From Roseiconus nitratireducens (GTDB taxonomy: Bacteria > Planctomycetota > Planctomycetia > Pirellulales > Pirellulaceae), in contig NZ_VWOX01000003.1 in the NCBI RefSeq assembly GCF_008629675.1, positions 372,001 to 436,000 of the forward strand: a DNA stretch of 64,000 nt, given 5' to 3'. How positions within the stretch are numbered: position 1 is the first letter of the stretch; each line of letters opens with the position of its first letter. Shown here piece after piece: positions 1-10,356 of the stretch. The position numbers and the translations under genes were made by a program. The notes beneath the pieces were generated by a model that worked only from the letters and a program-made list of their open reading frames with translations, was not told the origin of the DNA and did not search any database.

Positions 1-628
1 CGCCTTCATAGGTTGCATCCAAAAACACCTTGCCGCGGTAGGAAGCACCGCTGAGCATGCGGATCGAATCGATCGAACCGTTTTCGAGAATCACGCCGTC
101 GTCGCGGTCCAACCACTGATCGCGGTGAACCGGAATCTCATATTCGCGGACGTAATCTTCAAAGACCTTCTCCGCCACGTGCGGCTCGAAGATCCACTGC
201 GTTCGGTTCTCGCCGTCGATGGCTGCGTTGCCTTGTCCCTTGTTGCCGTAGCTCTCCTGTGATTGCCATTTCCAGGTTTCCGGCTTTTGATACTCCTGGT
301 AAATCCGGTGATAGAAATCTCGCGCCAATCCGCCGATGACTTCTTTCTTTCCGGTATCCGTCCACCCCAAGCCGCCGCTGGTCAAACCGCCCAAATGCTT
401 GTCGGGGCACACAATGACGACAGATCGCCCCATCTGCTTCACCTGCACCGCGGCCGTCACGGCAGCCGACGTCCCGCCATAGATCACCACGTCGTAGCCT
501 TCAGGCTCGGCGGCCAGAACGCGGCCGCTCGCAGCAGAGAGCAGCGCGCCGGTGACGACTCCCAGTCGAGCCCAAGTGCAGAGGACGCGGAGCAAACCAA
601 CGGTCGATAGGGAACTTTTCGTGTGCAT
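1..628 (-). CDS. FAD-dependent oxidoreductase, N-terminal part (cut by window edge)
   Basis: Reading inward from an ATG at 628, the product has a hydrophobic signal-like N-terminus (GVVTGALLSAASGRVLAAEP), then a Rossmann-type dinucleotide site (YDVVIYGGTSAAVTAA) and the motif HLGGLTSGGLGWTD. These are typical of secreted planctomycete FAD-dependent oxidoreductases, often annotated as xanthan-lyase-like. About 209 residues are visible and the reading frame is still open at position 1, so the C-terminal half lies outside the window. The substrate is unknown. The family is often found near polysaccharide-degrading enzymes, which fits the sulfatases elsewhere in the window, but nothing here shows a direct link. 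The family call is fairly safe; the function is inferred. Confidence 0.8.
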   Translation of the reverse strand, partial: MHTKSSLSTVGLLRVLCTWARLGVVTGALLSAASGRVLAAEPEGYDVVIYGGTSAAVTAAVQVKQMGRSVVIVCPDKHLGGLTSGGLGWTDTGKKEVIGGLARDFYHRIYQEYQKPETWKWQSQESYGNKGQGNAAIDGENRTQWIFEPHVAEKVFEDYVREYEIPVHRDQWLDRDDGVILENGSIDSIRMLSGASYRGKVFLDATYEG

Positions 629-769
629 CAAACGACTAGGATCCACGGGAAAGGGGAAAAGCGGGTGTTGCCAGCCGGGCGTGAAAACCCCGCATGTCAC
701 AAGCACAGCAGAACCGCTGGGCGGTCGATCGGCACCGCAACGATCACACCGGGGCGCATTGGTGGGACG

Positions 770-1852
770 TCACGTCGGCCGCAGTGTAGTCGACCGGGCC
801 TGCCGGCGCAGAAAGCAGACGGCCTGTTGATCGCGGCGAACCTCGATCGCGCCCGGCAAAGTGATCGTCGCCGGTCCCTCGCCACACAGAATCTGGAAAA
901 CCGAATTCCATTGTCGCTGCCCGAAGGGCTGCAACGGCCAACCACGCTGATACCAACATCGCCGCAACGATTCGACCACGATGGCCTGATCCGACGTGGC
1001 CGACGCAGAGTCGCCGGACGCGGCCGACACCGACCGATCCAACCGTTGAATGCGAAGCGGTTGCTGGGAAATCACATTGGATTCGATCCATGACTGCACG
1101 CGTGACTCCATCGCCTCCGCCCATTGTCGCTGGCCGGAAATGGCGCGATCGATTGCTTCGACCGCGTCGGGAAACTCCGTTTGCAACCGAGGGATCAGCT
1201 CGTGGCGTACCCAGTTGCGTCGGTAACGCGTGGACGTGTTGGTACGATCCTCGCGCCAATCCTGGCCCAACTGGTGCAACGCCTGTCGAATCTGTTGTCG
1301 CCGCACCGCCAGCAACGGACGGGCGACCACCAAATCGCGATCCTCGGGGCGATGGGACAGACTTCGAAATGGGCTGATCCCCGTCAATCCCGCCGGCCCG
1401 GTCCCCCGGAGCAGACGGTGCAACACTGTTTCGACGTTGTCATCCAGTGAGTGGCCCATCGCGACGTAGCGGGCGCCGTGGCGACGCGCAACATCGCCCA
1501 AAAATTGTCGCCGGTCGTCCCGGGCCGATTGCTCATCTTCTTGCTCCCCGGTCCCCGCCTCGGACTCGAACCGTAGTCCCAAATCATTAGCCAATTGACG
1601 AACAAACGACACATCGGCTTCAGATTCGGCACCACGCAAACGGTGATTGAAATGTGCGACGACCAGAACCCCCTGGGGCTCGCCGAGCCGTGTTGCGGAG
1701 TCGGCAATCCGCTCGCCGAGCCCGCGCACCAGTGCCACGCTGTCCGCCCCGCCGCTGCAAGCGACCACGACGCCGACGTCGCGGTAACGGTCCACGGGCC
1801 AGGCCGCCTCGATCGCCCGCAGCGTTTCCGACCACGCTGGAGATTTATTCAT
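770..1852 (-). CDS. tilS: tRNA(Ile)-lysidine synthase TilS
   Basis: TilS ligates lysine to C34 of tRNA-Ile2 using ATP, which changes decoding from AUG to AUA; it acts in the cytosol and is normally essential. The PP-loop SGGADS is at residues 33-38 when counted from the ATG at 1852, and the family motif HFNHRLRG follows. MGHSLDDNVETVLHRLLRGTG is the expected active-site region. At about 360 aa the protein has room for the C-terminal TilS domains. The frame extends 29 codons upstream to 1939, but that leader has no conserved character, so the ATG at 1852 (MNKSPAW) is preferred. The gene is transcribed divergently from rny, with about 290 bp between them in which no other gene is seen. Confidence 0.9.
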   Translation of the reverse strand: MNKSPAWSETLRAIEAAWPVDRYRDVGVVVACSGGADSVALVRGLGERIADSATRLGEPQGVLVVAHFNHRLRGAESEADVSFVRQLANDLGLRFESEAGTGEQEDEQSARDDRRQFLGDVARRHGARYVAMGHSLDDNVETVLHRLLRGTGPAGLTGISPFRSLSHRPEDRDLVVARPLLAVRRQQIRQALHQLGQDWREDRTNTSTRYRRNWVRHELIPRLQTEFPDAVEAIDRAISGQRQWAEAMESRVQSWIESNVISQQPLRIQRLDRSVSAASGDSASATSDQAIVVESLRRCWYQRGWPLQPFGQRQWNSVFQILCGEGPATITLPGAIEVRRDQQAVCFLRRQARSTTLRPT

Positions 1853-2144
1853 GGGATTCCGAAAATCGGGCTGCGAGATGATCGGCGATAACACATTGCA
1901 CACGCACACTTCAGGCAAATTTGGTAGGATCTTGCCCACGATCTGTACCCGGTACGGGCACCCGTCACCGGATCGCCGATCGCCGGGTTAGCGGCCCCGA
2001 CCGATTGCCACCCGCCGTTGCCAATCGGCATGCCCCCACCGGGACCCCACTAGCTTACAAATCTCCTCTGCCTACCGAATTCCCCATTGAACATGCCGTC
2101 GATGAATTCGACCACGGCGCTGTTGGTGTGCGGCCGATCGGCTG

Positions 2145-3833
2145 ATGGAATCTCCTGACCGGTTCGAAATGCTGTTTCCCTCCACGTCACCCGAATCCCT
2201 CCTGCTCCCCCTGCTCCGGGGCGATTGGCCGCTGCTCTGGTGCGATTGGCCGCTGCTCGGGGTCTCTTTGTCTTTCGACGACAATTTTCCCCTGTACGCG
2301 CTCGCCGGAGTGCTCGCCGGTGCCGTGCTGATGCTCGGCTACCAGCGTTGGAAGTACTCGGTTTACAAAATCCGCTTGGCCGAGAAAGCCGACGAATTGC
2401 TGAACGAGGCGCACCGCGAATCGGAAGCGTTGAAGTCGCAGATCCTGCTGGAGGCCAAGGAAGAGGCGCTCAAGATCAAATCCGCCAGCGAGTCCGAGAT
2501 TGCCGATTCACGGCGGGGACTGCTGGCCCGAGAGGAGAAACTGGATCGCCGAAGCGAGCAGTTGGATCAGCAGGAGGCCGCGCTGAGGAAGCAGCAACGA
2601 GGGCTGGAGAACAGCCAAAAACGGCTGGACCTCGGGCTGCGTCAATTGAGCGAAAAACGCGGCGAACTGGACGGGCTGGAGCAACGGCAGATGCAACTGC
2701 TGGAAAAAATCTCCGGCCTGTCCCGCGCCGAGGCGACCGATCGTTTGATGAAAACGCTCAATGAGGAACTTGAGCACGAACGCGGCAAGGTACTGCTGAA
2801 ACAAAAGAAGCGGATCGCCGAAACCGCGCGGGAACAGAGCCGCAAGCTGCTGCTGACCGCGATCCAGCGTTACTCCTCGGCCTTCACCGCCGACACCACC
2901 ACCAGCAGCGTGGACGTCCCGACCGATGACATGAAAGGGCGGATCATTGGCCGCGAAGGCCGCAACATCCGCGCGTTCGAGAAAGCCACCGGCATTGACC
3001 TGATCATTGATGACACCCCGGGCGTGGTCTTGGTCAGCGGGTTCGATCCGGTTCGCCGCGAGATCGCCCGACGTGCGTTGACCAAGTTGATTGCCGACGG
3101 CCGCATCCATCCCTCAAAGATCGAGGAAACCGTCGAAGAAACCGGCAAGGAAATGCAAGAGTTGATCATGCAGAAAGGTCGCGAAGCGGCCGACGAGGTC
3201 AACGTCCCCGGGCTGTCGGATCGGTTGTTGGAGATGCTCGGACGCCTGCATTTCCGAACATCCTATAGTCAGAACGTGTTGCGGCACAGCATCGAAGTCG
3301 CCTTCCTGTCCGGCATGATCGCCGAAATGCTGGGCATGAACGGCGATCTGGCGCGACGCTGCGGGCTGCTGCATGACATCGGCAAGGCGGCCGACCACGA
3401 ATTGGAAGGCGGTCACCCAAAAATCGGCGCCGACCTGTTGCGGAGAAACAACGAAGCCCCCGAAGTCGTTCACGCCGCACTCGGCCATCACGACGAGATC
3501 GTCGTCGAACACCCCTACACCATGATCGTCGCCACCGGAGACGCCTGCAGCGCCAGCCGCCCGGGCGCGCGGCGCGAGTCATTGGAACGCTACATCAAGC
3601 GGATGGAAGAACTGGAATCGATCGCGATGCGGTTCGAGGGTGTCCGCCAGGCCTTTGCAATCAGCGCCGGCCGAGAAGTCCGCGTGATCGTCGACAGCAC
3701 CACTACCAGCGACGAACAGGCGGCCGTGGTGTGTCACGAAATCGCCAAAGCATTCGAACGCGAGTTGCTGTATCCCGGCGAAATCAAAGTCACGGTGATG
3801 CGCGAGACCACGTTCATCGAGACCGCCAAGTAG
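2145..3833 (+). CDS. rny: Ribonuclease Y
   Basis: RNase Y is a membrane-anchored endoribonuclease that starts mRNA decay. The domain order is visible: a transmembrane segment at about residues 49-66, a long charged coiled coil (about 75-230), a KH RNA-binding domain with [15 protein letters not shown] near residue 264, and an HD hydrolase domain with HDIGK near residue 409 plus downstream GHHDE. The length of 562 aa fits the family (about 520), with a slightly long N-terminus. That N-terminus contains a 21-bp-spaced duplication (bases 2221-2237 and 2242-2258) that produces the repeated peptide DWPLL. The start is the first ATG; a start at residue 9 is also possible. The gene converges on ruvA across a repeat array. 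Confidence 0.95.
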   Translation: MESPDRFEMLFPSTSPESLLLPLLRGDWPLLWCDWPLLGVSLSFDDNFPLYALAGVLAGAVLMLGYQRWKYSVYKIRLAEKADELLNEAHRESEALKSQILLEAKEEALKIKSASESEIADSRRGLLAREEKLDRRSEQLDQQEAALRKQQRGLENSQKRLDLGLRQLSEKRGELDGLEQRQMQLLEKISGLSRAEATDRLMKTLNEELEHERGKVLLKQKKRIAETAREQSRKLLLTAIQRYSSAFTADTTTSSVDVPTDDMKGRIIGREGRNIRAFEKATGIDLIIDDTPGVVLVSGFDPVRREIARRALTKLIADGRIHPSKIEETVEETGKEMQELIMQKGREAADEVNVPGLSDRLLEMLGRLHFRTSYSQNVLRHSIEVAFLSGMIAEMLGMNGDLARRCGLLHDIGKAADHELEGGHPKIGADLLRRNNEAPEVVHAALGHHDEIVVEHPYTMIVATGDACSASRPGARRESLERYIKRMEELESIAMRFEGVRQAFAISAGREVRVIVDSTTTSDEQAAVVCHEIAKAFERELLYPGEIKVTVMRETTFIETAK

Positions 3834-3937
3834 CCATCCCGGATCCCGTGCGAAATCCGGGAAGCGGAGCTAGAGCGTCTGATTTGCGGTTGCGTAATCG
3901 CCAACGGTGGATGCGATCGTGATCGCTGTGGGCGGCG

Positions 3938-4060
3938 CCGATCCACCGTCTGGCGACGGTGGCTACACGGATCCACTGTCTGGCTACACGGATCCACTGT
4001 CTGGCTACACCGATCCACCGTCTGGCTACACCGATCCACCGTCTGGCGACGGTGGCTACG
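3938..4060. repeat. 21-bp tandem array bracketed by two stem-loops
   Basis: Units beginning CGGATCCACTGTCTGGCTAC recur every 21 bp at 3968, 3989, 4010 and 4031; the first two are identical and the later ones differ by two bases. The array is flanked by two identical hairpins, 3943-3962 and 4036-4055, with arms CCACCGTC and GACGGTGG around a TGGC loop. A degenerate partial unit follows to about 4085. It lies between the converging 3' ends of rny and ruvA, so the hairpins could act as a two-way transcription barrier. Frames are open through it only because 21 is a multiple of three; no protein is called. Confidence 0.85.
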
Positions 4061-4112
4061 CCGACGTGCCGTGTGGCGACGGCGGATGGCTGGGGACCGG
4101 CACATCCGACGG

Positions 4113-4745
4113 TCAAGTCGATTTCTGGTAGATGGCCGTCAACAGCGACTCGGTGTCCTTGAACTTCTTCTTGCTTGCCAAGGCTTCATCGATCAGCTTT
4201 CGCGCATCGGACTCGGTGTGCCCCAGCGTGATCAGAGCATCGAACGTTTCGCTGACCACCTGATTGCTCTCGCCAGCGGACTCTCCGGCCGGCCCCGCGG
4301 ACTGGTCGACCATCAGGGCAAAACGGGGCATCTTGCGACGCAGTTTGGCGATGATCCGTTCGCTGGTCGCGGGACCGATGCCGGGGAGCGCCGACAAGCC
4401 CTTCGCGTCTTGCTGCTCGATCATCACGGCCAATTCTTTGACCGGTCGCACCATCGCCCGCAGCGCTTTCTTCACGCCCACGCCGTCAACGCTGCAGAAC
4501 AAGTCAAAGAATTGACGCTCCGGTTCGGTGGAGAACCCGACCAGCCGAGGCGTCAATCGGCCACCACCCTGGGCATTGCCTTCGATGTAATCCATCGTGT
4601 GCAGACGGATCGACTGTCCGATCTGTCCTTGCAATTGCCGACGGGTGTAGTCGCCGACCAGAACTTCGTATTCGAACGGATCCGACTGGATCGCGACCGA
4701 AGATTCGGTGACGCTGGAGAGCTTTCCTGCGATGGTTAGAATCAC
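4113..4745 (-). CDS. ruvA: Holliday junction branch migration protein RuvA
   Basis: RuvA binds four-way DNA junctions as tetramers and loads the RuvB motor during recombination and repair. The N-terminal OB-fold ([12 protein letters not shown]...[11 protein letters not shown]), the two helix-hairpin-helix motifs ([16 protein letters not shown] and [19 protein letters not shown]) and a C-terminal RuvB-contacting three-helix domain ending near [14 protein letters not shown] are all present. The 210-aa length matches the family. The start codon is GTG at 4745. It lies 9 bp after the end of ruvC, in the order cysS-ruvC-ruvA on the minus strand; ruvB is not in this window. Confidence 0.95.
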   Translation of the reverse strand: MILTIAGKLSSVTESSVAIQSDPFEYEVLVGDYTRRQLQGQIGQSIRLHTMDYIEGNAQGGGRLTPRLVGFSTEPERQFFDLFCSVDGVGVKKALRAMVRPVKELAVMIEQQDAKGLSALPGIGPATSERIIAKLRRKMPRFALMVDQSAGPAGESAGESNQVVSETFDALITLGHTESDARKLIDEALASKKKFKDTESLLTAIYQKST

Positions 4746-4754
4746 GTTGGCAAT

Positions 4755-5297
4755 CTATCCGAACAGAGGGTTGTGGCTGAGGTGAAAACCGCAGATGGCG
4801 ATGGACAGGGCATCGGCAACGTCGGCCGGTTCGGGGACTTCGTTCAGGTTCAGCTGCAGTTTGACGGCCTGCTGCATTTGATGCTTGGGTGCATGTCCGT
4901 TGCCGGTCATCACCTTCTTGACCTTGGTCGGTTCGAAGCTTTTGACGGGGATGCCGGCGGATCCGGCGGCCAGGCAGATCACCCCGCGGGCATGCCCCAT
5001 CAGGATCGCCGTCTTGGGCCGCGAGTAGTGGGAAAACAACTGTTCCAGTGCCACGAAATCCGGGCGATGCTCCTCGATCACCTCGACGACGCCACTGTAA
5101 ATCTCGGTCAGCCGGACTTCGATCGCCGCTTTGGCAGGGCTGCGGACCACGCCGGCTTCGACCAATTGAAACTGGCCGCCGCTGACCCGGACCACGCCGT
5201 AACCGGTGATATTCAATCCCGGGTCGATTCCCAGGATGGTCACCGGGTTTCCACCGGCTTGGGCGCCGGCCAGCTTGACCGCCGCACTGGGCTTCAT
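4755..5297 (-). CDS. ruvC: Holliday junction resolvase RuvC
   Basis: RuvC is the endonuclease that cuts Holliday junctions symmetrically after RuvAB branch migration. Counting from the ATG at 5297, the four acidic catalytic residues are visible: D25 (GIDPG), E85 (VALEQLF), and D159 and D162 ([11 protein letters not shown]). The chosen start overlaps the cysS stop codon as ATGA (5294-5297), which implies translational coupling; an in-frame start 15 bp upstream is less likely. At 181 aa it is close to the usual 170-190. It is followed immediately by ruvA. Confidence 0.93.
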   Translation of the reverse strand: MKPSAAVKLAGAQAGGNPVTILGIDPGLNITGYGVVRVSGGQFQLVEAGVVRSPAKAAIEVRLTEIYSGVVEVIEEHRPDFVALEQLFSHYSRPKTAILMGHARGVICLAAGSAGIPVKSFEPTKVKKVMTGNGHAPKHQMQQAVKLQLNLNEVPEPADVADALSIAICGFHLSHNPLFG

Positions 5298-6916
5298 GCC
5301 GTCACTTCCCAACTTGTTCCGTCTTTCTTGTCCAGCAAGGAGATGCCGATCTCGCCCAACCGATCTCGGATCGCATCGCCGGTCGCGTAATCCTTTCGCT
5401 CGCGTGCTTCCTTTCGCAGATCGATCAGCAGTTGCACCGTCTTGTCCAACAATTCGTCGGACGCACCGTCACCACCGCTGGCCGGCGGCTCCTTGACGAA
5501 TAGCCCCAGCACGTTGGTCATTTCCTTCAGGCAGCGGGTGGCTGCGACCAGGGAACTTACGGCCGGTGAAGCAGCATCGGCGCCGGCGGCAAGCTGTTTC
5601 TGATCGACAAATCGGTTGCACAGCCGCACCCAGTCGAACAGCACGCTGATGGCCGCGCCGGTATTGAAGTCGTCGTCCATCGCGTCCAGAAACTTCTGAC
5701 GCAATGCGTGAACGTCCCGCAACAGCTCGTCGTCGCCCGGATCGAACTCGCCCTCCGGACGTGTTTTCGCCGGCGCCAACTGTTGCCCGGGCTCGTTCTT
5801 GTCGTCGTAAAACGACCGACCGCTGATCTGCTCGAATCGCTCGAAATAGCGGTAGAAAGCGTCCAGCGACGCACCGGCTTCTTCCAAACCGGCTTCGCTG
5901 TAGACGATCGTCGAACGGTAGTGCGTTCGCAGCAGGAAAAACCGAATGCGGGTGCCGGTGTGCCGCCGAATCAACCCGCTCAGGCCGCCGTCACCTTTGG
6001 AACGGCTGATCTTTCCCGCCGTGTCCGCTTCCGCATCGGCACCTTCCCGATCGCTTTTTCCGCCGACCTTGCCTTTCTCGCCGGCGCGCATCAATCCGTT
6101 GTGCATCCAATACTTGACCATCGGTGCGTCGTGGCAGCACCCGCTTTGGGCAAGTTCGTTTTCGTGGTGCGGGAACATCAGGTCCAGGCCGCCGCCGTGG
6201 ATATCGAAGGTATCGCCCAGGATCTCGTGACTCATCGCGGAACACTCAATGTGCCAGCCCGGACGGCCGGCACCCCAGGGGCTATCCCAAGAGATCTCAC
6301 CCGGCTTGGCAGCCTTCCAAAGTGCGAAGTCACCGGACGATCGCTTTTTGGCCGCCGCCTCGCCGCCCTCGCCCTGTTGCGCGTCGACGCTGCGATTGGA
6401 CAGCTGGCCGTAGTTGGGATCCTTGGTCACGTCAAAGAACACGTCGCCGTCGACCGCGTAGGCGTGATCCTTTTCGATCAGCCGCTCGATGAACGAGATG
6501 ATGTTCGGCATGTGATCGGTCGCCCGCGGCATGTAGTCGATCTGGTTGACGCCAAGCTCGCGAAGATTGGCCAGGTAGTCGGCCGTCATCTCCGTGGCGA
6601 TCTGGGAAACCGGGATGCCGCGTTCTTTGCTCTTGTTGATCAGCTTGTCGTCGACGTCGGTGATGTTGACGACCCAGGTCACGTCGAACCCGCAGTACCG
6701 AAGGTAGCGTTTGACGGTGTCAAAAATCACCGGACCGACCATGTGGCCGATGTGAGACTCCGCGTAAACCGTTGGCCCGCAAAGGTAGATGCCGACGGCC
6801 GGCGGAGCCAGCGGCTCAAACGGCTCCTTGCTCTTGGTCAACGTGTTGTAGATGCGCAATCGGTTGGTAGCGGTGGTCACTGCTGCGGGGCTCACTTCGG
6901 GGGTGGCGGTGCTCAT
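5294..6916 (-). CDS. cysS: Cysteinyl-tRNA synthetase
   Basis: CysS charges tRNA-Cys with cysteine in an ATP-dependent reaction. Class I signatures are present: the HIGH motif (SHIGHM), zinc ligands in [16 protein letters not shown] and [11 protein letters not shown], and a KMSKS-equivalent reading KISRS ([12 protein letters not shown]). Before that loop there is an insertion of roughly 30 residues (around [20 protein letters not shown]) not found in E. coli-type enzymes; I recall similar insertions in other planctomycetes. The frame extends upstream to 7060 through an 18-bp repeat array, so the ATG at 6916 (MSTATPEVS) is chosen. It is the first gene of a cysS-ruvC-ruvA run with a 4-bp overlap to ruvC. 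Confidence 0.93.
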   Translation of the reverse strand: MSTATPEVSPAAVTTATNRLRIYNTLTKSKEPFEPLAPPAVGIYLCGPTVYAESHIGHMVGPVIFDTVKRYLRYCGFDVTWVVNITDVDDKLINKSKERGIPVSQIATEMTADYLANLRELGVNQIDYMPRATDHMPNIISFIERLIEKDHAYAVDGDVFFDVTKDPNYGQLSNRSVDAQQGEGGEAAAKKRSSGDFALWKAAKPGEISWDSPWGAGRPGWHIECSAMSHEILGDTFDIHGGGLDLMFPHHENELAQSGCCHDAPMVKYWMHNGLMRAGEKGKVGGKSDREGADAEADTAGKISRSKGDGGLSGLIRRHTGTRIRFFLLRTHYRSTIVYSEAGLEEAGASLDAFYRYFERFEQISGRSFYDDKNEPGQQLAPAKTRPEGEFDPGDDELLRDVHALRQKFLDAMDDDFNTGAAISVLFDWVRLCNRFVDQKQLAAGADAASPAVSSLVAATRCLKEMTNVLGLFVKEPPASGGDGASDELLDKTVQLLIDLRKEARERKDYATGDAIRDRLGEIGISLLDKKDGTSWEVTA

Positions 6917-6954
6917 GGTTCGGGGCATCGGTGATGCGGCGTTGGTAAGGGATC

Positions 6955-7008
6955 GTTGGTGAACGACAGACGGATGGTGAACAGCAGGCGGTTGGTGAAC
7001 AGCAGGCG
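6955..7008. repeat. 18-bp tandem repeat, three units, upstream of cysS
   Basis: The three units are 6955-6972, 6973-6990 and 6991-7008. The last two, GATGGTGAACAGCAGGCG and GTTGGTGAACAGCAGGCG, differ by one base, and the first is more diverged. The array lies 40-90 bp upstream of the chosen cysS start, in its likely leader, where copy number could affect expression or simply reflect slippage. It is one of three short tandem arrays in this window with unit lengths that are multiples of three. Confidence 0.8.
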
Positions 7009-7686
7009 ATGGAGCCCCGGGATCGGCGCCGCGAGGGCCACTGCCTCTGGCGGCGGCCATGCCACGTCATCCGGCAAACCGCAGCGGCGTGCCCACCCGA
7101 CCGGTCGGCCCGCCGTCATCCCCACGGAACGCTGTCATCCCCGCGAAGCCTTTCTCCGGCCACGCCGACCGGGGCGGCAGGCGCTCCCGGCACGGTCGTC
7201 GGCTTGGGACCTGCAACCGAGCACCGACCGACCTGATCTCGCGCGGGGCTGGGCGCCGGTACGGCAACCACCGTCGCCCTAGCATCCGGTTCTGTCCATC
7301 GGCACGGGCACGACTGCACGGGCACGACGGTTGTGGTCAGACGCATCCACCTGGGTGGGATCCGAATTGTAGAGACCCTGGGGAATCTCGCCGAGACCGA
7401 TTAGGGCGATTGCCTCTCATTGACCAAAACGGTTGTCGCAAATAGATTTAGGGCCGCTCGGCGGGTCTAGGTGGTTGAATCGGGCGACTTAGGCGATTTT
7501 GATCCCAAAAATCGCGGCCTCACCAAGCCGAGCCGACATGCCCCCGATTCCTCCCGGATGTCTACTTTCTCCCGAGTTTTTTGCGACAAATTCGTCCTCA
7601 CGATCCTTGAACGTAACCCAGGATATCGACGGTCTTTTGTCGTGTGCTCACGCCCCCCTTTGAGACGGTTTCGATAGAGAACAACC
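7009..7686. other. Intergenic region upstream of ppdK
   Basis: No gene could be supported here; the open frames overlap on both strands and have no recognisable character. Two related short segments around 7116-7150 (CGTCATCCCCACGGAA and TGTCATCCCCGCGAAG) resemble dispersed intergenic repeat pieces. The A/T content rises near 7440-7620. The ppdK promoter should lie in the 3' part, but no clear -35/-10 pair was found. Confidence 0.5.
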
Positions 7687-10326
7687 ATGGCGAACAAGAT
7701 GGTCTATTACTTCGGTAAGACAAAAACCGAAGGCAAAGGCAAACCCAAGAACTTACTCGGTGGAAAAGGCCTGAACCTGGCTGAAATGACATCGATCGGT
7801 CTGCCCGTCCCTCCCGGATTCACGATCACCACCGAAGTCTGCGATCAGTACTACAAGGCCGGCGAAAACCTGCCCCACGGCCTGATGGACGAAGTTGCCA
7901 AGGCCGTCAAGAAGCTGGAAAAGGAGTTGGGCAAGAAGTTCGGTGACGACTCCAACCCGCTGCTGGTCAGCGTTCGCTCCGGGGCCGCGGTCAGCATGCC
8001 GGGGATGATGAACACCATCCTGAACCTCGGTCTGAACGATGCCGCCACCGAGGGCTTGGCCAAAGCGACCAAGAACGAGCGTTTCGCTTACGACGCTTAC
8101 CGCCGGCTGATCAACATGTTCGGCGACGTGGTGATGGGCATGGACCACCACCAGTTCGAAAAAGCGTTCGACAAGATCAAGAAAAAGCACAACGTGACCG
8201 TCGACAACGAAGTTCCGGCCGAAGGCCTGAAAGAGTTGTGCGAAGCCTACAAGGATGTCTACAAGAAACACACCGGGGAAGATTTCCCGCAGGATCCGGT
8301 GGCACAGCTGGAATTGGCCATCAAGGCTGTTTTCGGATCTTGGAATACCGACCGCGCGGTGAAGTACCGCGAGATCGAAAACATTCGCCACCTGCTGGGG
8401 ACCGCCGTCAACGTCCAATCGATGGTCTACGGCAACATGGGTGACGATTCGGGCACCGGCGTGGCCTTCACCCGCAACCCGAACACCGGCGAGAACAAGT
8501 TCTACGGCGAATTCCTGGTCAACGCCCAGGGCGAAGACGTCGTCGCGGGGATCCGCACCCCGCAGCCGGTCGCCGAAATGCCCAAATGGAACCGCGCGAT
8601 TCACCGCGAACTTCTGGAAGTCAAGAAGACGCTGGAGAACCACTACTGCGAAATGCAGGACATCGAGTTCACCATCGAACGCGGCACCCTGTACATGCTG
8701 CAAACGCGTACCGGCAAGCGAACCGGCATCGCAGCGGTCAAGATCGCTTGCGACCTGGTCAAAGAAGGCCTGATCAGCGAGAAAGAAGCCGTGATGCGGG
8801 TCCCGCCGAACGCGTTGACTCAATTGCTACTGCCGAGCTTCAAGACGACCGCCCGCAACGCGGCCGACGTGCTCTGCAAAGGCATCAACGCATCGCCCGG
8901 TGCCGCCGTCGGGAAATTGGCATTCACCGCCGAAGACGCCCGGCTTCGCAAAGACGCCGGCGAAGATGTGATTCTGGTGCGCCGCGAGACCAGCCCCGAA
9001 GACGTCGACGGCATGAGCGCCGCCGTCGGCATCCTGACCAGCACCGGTGGTGCGACCAGCCACGCGGCCGTCGTCGCCCGGGGCTGGGGCAAGTGCTGCG
9101 TCGCCGGAGCCAGTGACGTCCAGATCGACGAGAAAGCCAAGAAGATTCGCGTCAACGGCAAGACCTACGGTGCCAACGACATCATCAGCCTGGACGGCAC
9201 CACCGGCGAAGTCATGCTGGGTTCCGTTGAAACCCAGGAACCCAAACTCTCCGGTGACTTCGCCAAGCTGATGAAGTGGGCCGACGAGTACCGCACCATG
9301 GCGGTCCGCACCAACGCCGATTCGCCGGCCGACAGCAAACGGGCCCGCGAGTTCGGCGCCGAAGGCATCGGGCTGTGCCGAACCGAGCACATGTTCTTCG
9401 AGCCGGATCGGATCGTTCATATGCGGGCGATGATCCTGGCACAGGATGAACAAACCCGTCGCGACGCCCTGAAGAAGCTGTTGCCGTTCCAACGCAAAGA
9501 CTTCGAAGGCATCTTCAAGGCGATGAGCGGGCTGCCCGTGACGATCCGCCTGCTGGATCCGCCGCTGCACGAATTCCTGCCGAACGAGCCAGGTCCCCAA
9601 AAGGAAATGGCCGACCAGTTGGGCGTGAAAGTGGGCGAGATCAAGAAACGCAATTCGGCCCTGCACGAAGCCAACCCGATGCTCGGTCACCGTGGTTGCC
9701 GTCTGAGCATCACCTATCCGGAGATCCTGGAAATGCAGGTCCGGGCGATCACCGAAGCCGCCATCAATTGCGCCGGCAAGAAGGTCAAAGCCCATCCGGA
9801 AATCATGATTCCGCTGGTCGGCACCTACCAGGAACTGGCCATCCTGCGTCGCAAAGTCGAAGAAACGATCGCCGCGACCATCAAGGCCAAGAAGTTTGAC
9901 GGCAACCTGGACATTTCGATCGGGACCATGATCGAGATCCCACGTGCCGCACTGACCGCCGACGAAGTCGCCGAACACGCCGACTTCTTCAGCTTCGGCA
10001 CCAACGACCTGACCCAGATGACATTCGGTTACAGCCGCGATGACGTCGGCGGGTTCTTGCCCGACTACCTGGAGCAAGAGATTGTCGAAGTCGACCCGTT
10101 CCAGTCGCTCGACCAGACCGGCGTCGGCCAACTGGTCGAAATGGGTGTCCAGAAAGGACGCAGCACCAAGAAGGCCCTCAAGGTCGGCATCTGCGGTGAA
10201 CACGGCGGCGATCCGAGTTCCGTCGAATTCTGCCACCGCGTCGGGCTGAACTATGTCAGCTGCAGCCCGTTCCGCGTGCCGATCGCTCGGCTAGCCGCCG
10301 CCCAAGCGGCGATCCAAAACAGCTGA
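7687..10326 (+). CDS. ppdK: Pyruvate, phosphate dikinase
   Basis: PPDK interconverts pyruvate + ATP + Pi and phosphoenolpyruvate + AMP + PPi, working in gluconeogenesis or as a PPi-linked glycolytic step in the cytosol. The N-terminal ATP-grasp-like domain begins with KTEGKGKPKNLLGGKGLNLAEM-type sequence. The phosphohistidine domain carries the catalytic His near residue 459 (GGATSHAAVVARG). The C-terminal PEP/pyruvate barrel has the catalytic Cys near residue 836 (GICGEHGGDP). The 879-aa length is exactly family-like. It stands alone on the plus strand, preceded by a long intergenic region and followed by a strong intrinsic terminator, so it is probably monocistronic. Confidence 0.97.
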   Translation: MANKMVYYFGKTKTEGKGKPKNLLGGKGLNLAEMTSIGLPVPPGFTITTEVCDQYYKAGENLPHGLMDEVAKAVKKLEKELGKKFGDDSNPLLVSVRSGAAVSMPGMMNTILNLGLNDAATEGLAKATKNERFAYDAYRRLINMFGDVVMGMDHHQFEKAFDKIKKKHNVTVDNEVPAEGLKELCEAYKDVYKKHTGEDFPQDPVAQLELAIKAVFGSWNTDRAVKYREIENIRHLLGTAVNVQSMVYGNMGDDSGTGVAFTRNPNTGENKFYGEFLVNAQGEDVVAGIRTPQPVAEMPKWNRAIHRELLEVKKTLENHYCEMQDIEFTIERGTLYMLQTRTGKRTGIAAVKIACDLVKEGLISEKEAVMRVPPNALTQLLLPSFKTTARNAADVLCKGINASPGAAVGKLAFTAEDARLRKDAGEDVILVRRETSPEDVDGMSAAVGILTSTGGATSHAAVVARGWGKCCVAGASDVQIDEKAKKIRVNGKTYGANDIISLDGTTGEVMLGSVETQEPKLSGDFAKLMKWADEYRTMAVRTNADSPADSKRAREFGAEGIGLCRTEHMFFEPDRIVHMRAMILAQDEQTRRDALKKLLPFQRKDFEGIFKAMSGLPVTIRLLDPPLHEFLPNEPGPQKEMADQLGVKVGEIKKRNSALHEANPMLGHRGCRLSITYPEILEMQVRAITEAAINCAGKKVKAHPEIMIPLVGTYQELAILRRKVEETIAATIKAKKFDGNLDISIGTMIEIPRAALTADEVAEHADFFSFGTNDLTQMTFGYSRDDVGGFLPDYLEQEIVEVDPFQSLDQTGVGQLVEMGVQKGRSTKKALKVGICGEHGGDPSSVEFCHRVGLNYVSCSPFRVPIARLAAAQAAIQNS

Positions 10327-10356
10327 TCACGGCTCGCAACGCGATGACATCACATG

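Noticed and set aside
3907-4131. Possible repetitive peptide (PSGYTDP units)
   Set aside because: The frame is open only because of the 21-bp repeat; no start signal or non-repeat conserved part exists.
5708-6934. 408-codon open frame on the plus strand
   Set aside because: Antisense shadow of cysS with no protein-like motifs.
8827-10236. 469-codon open frame on the minus strand
   Set aside because: Antisense shadow of ppdK.
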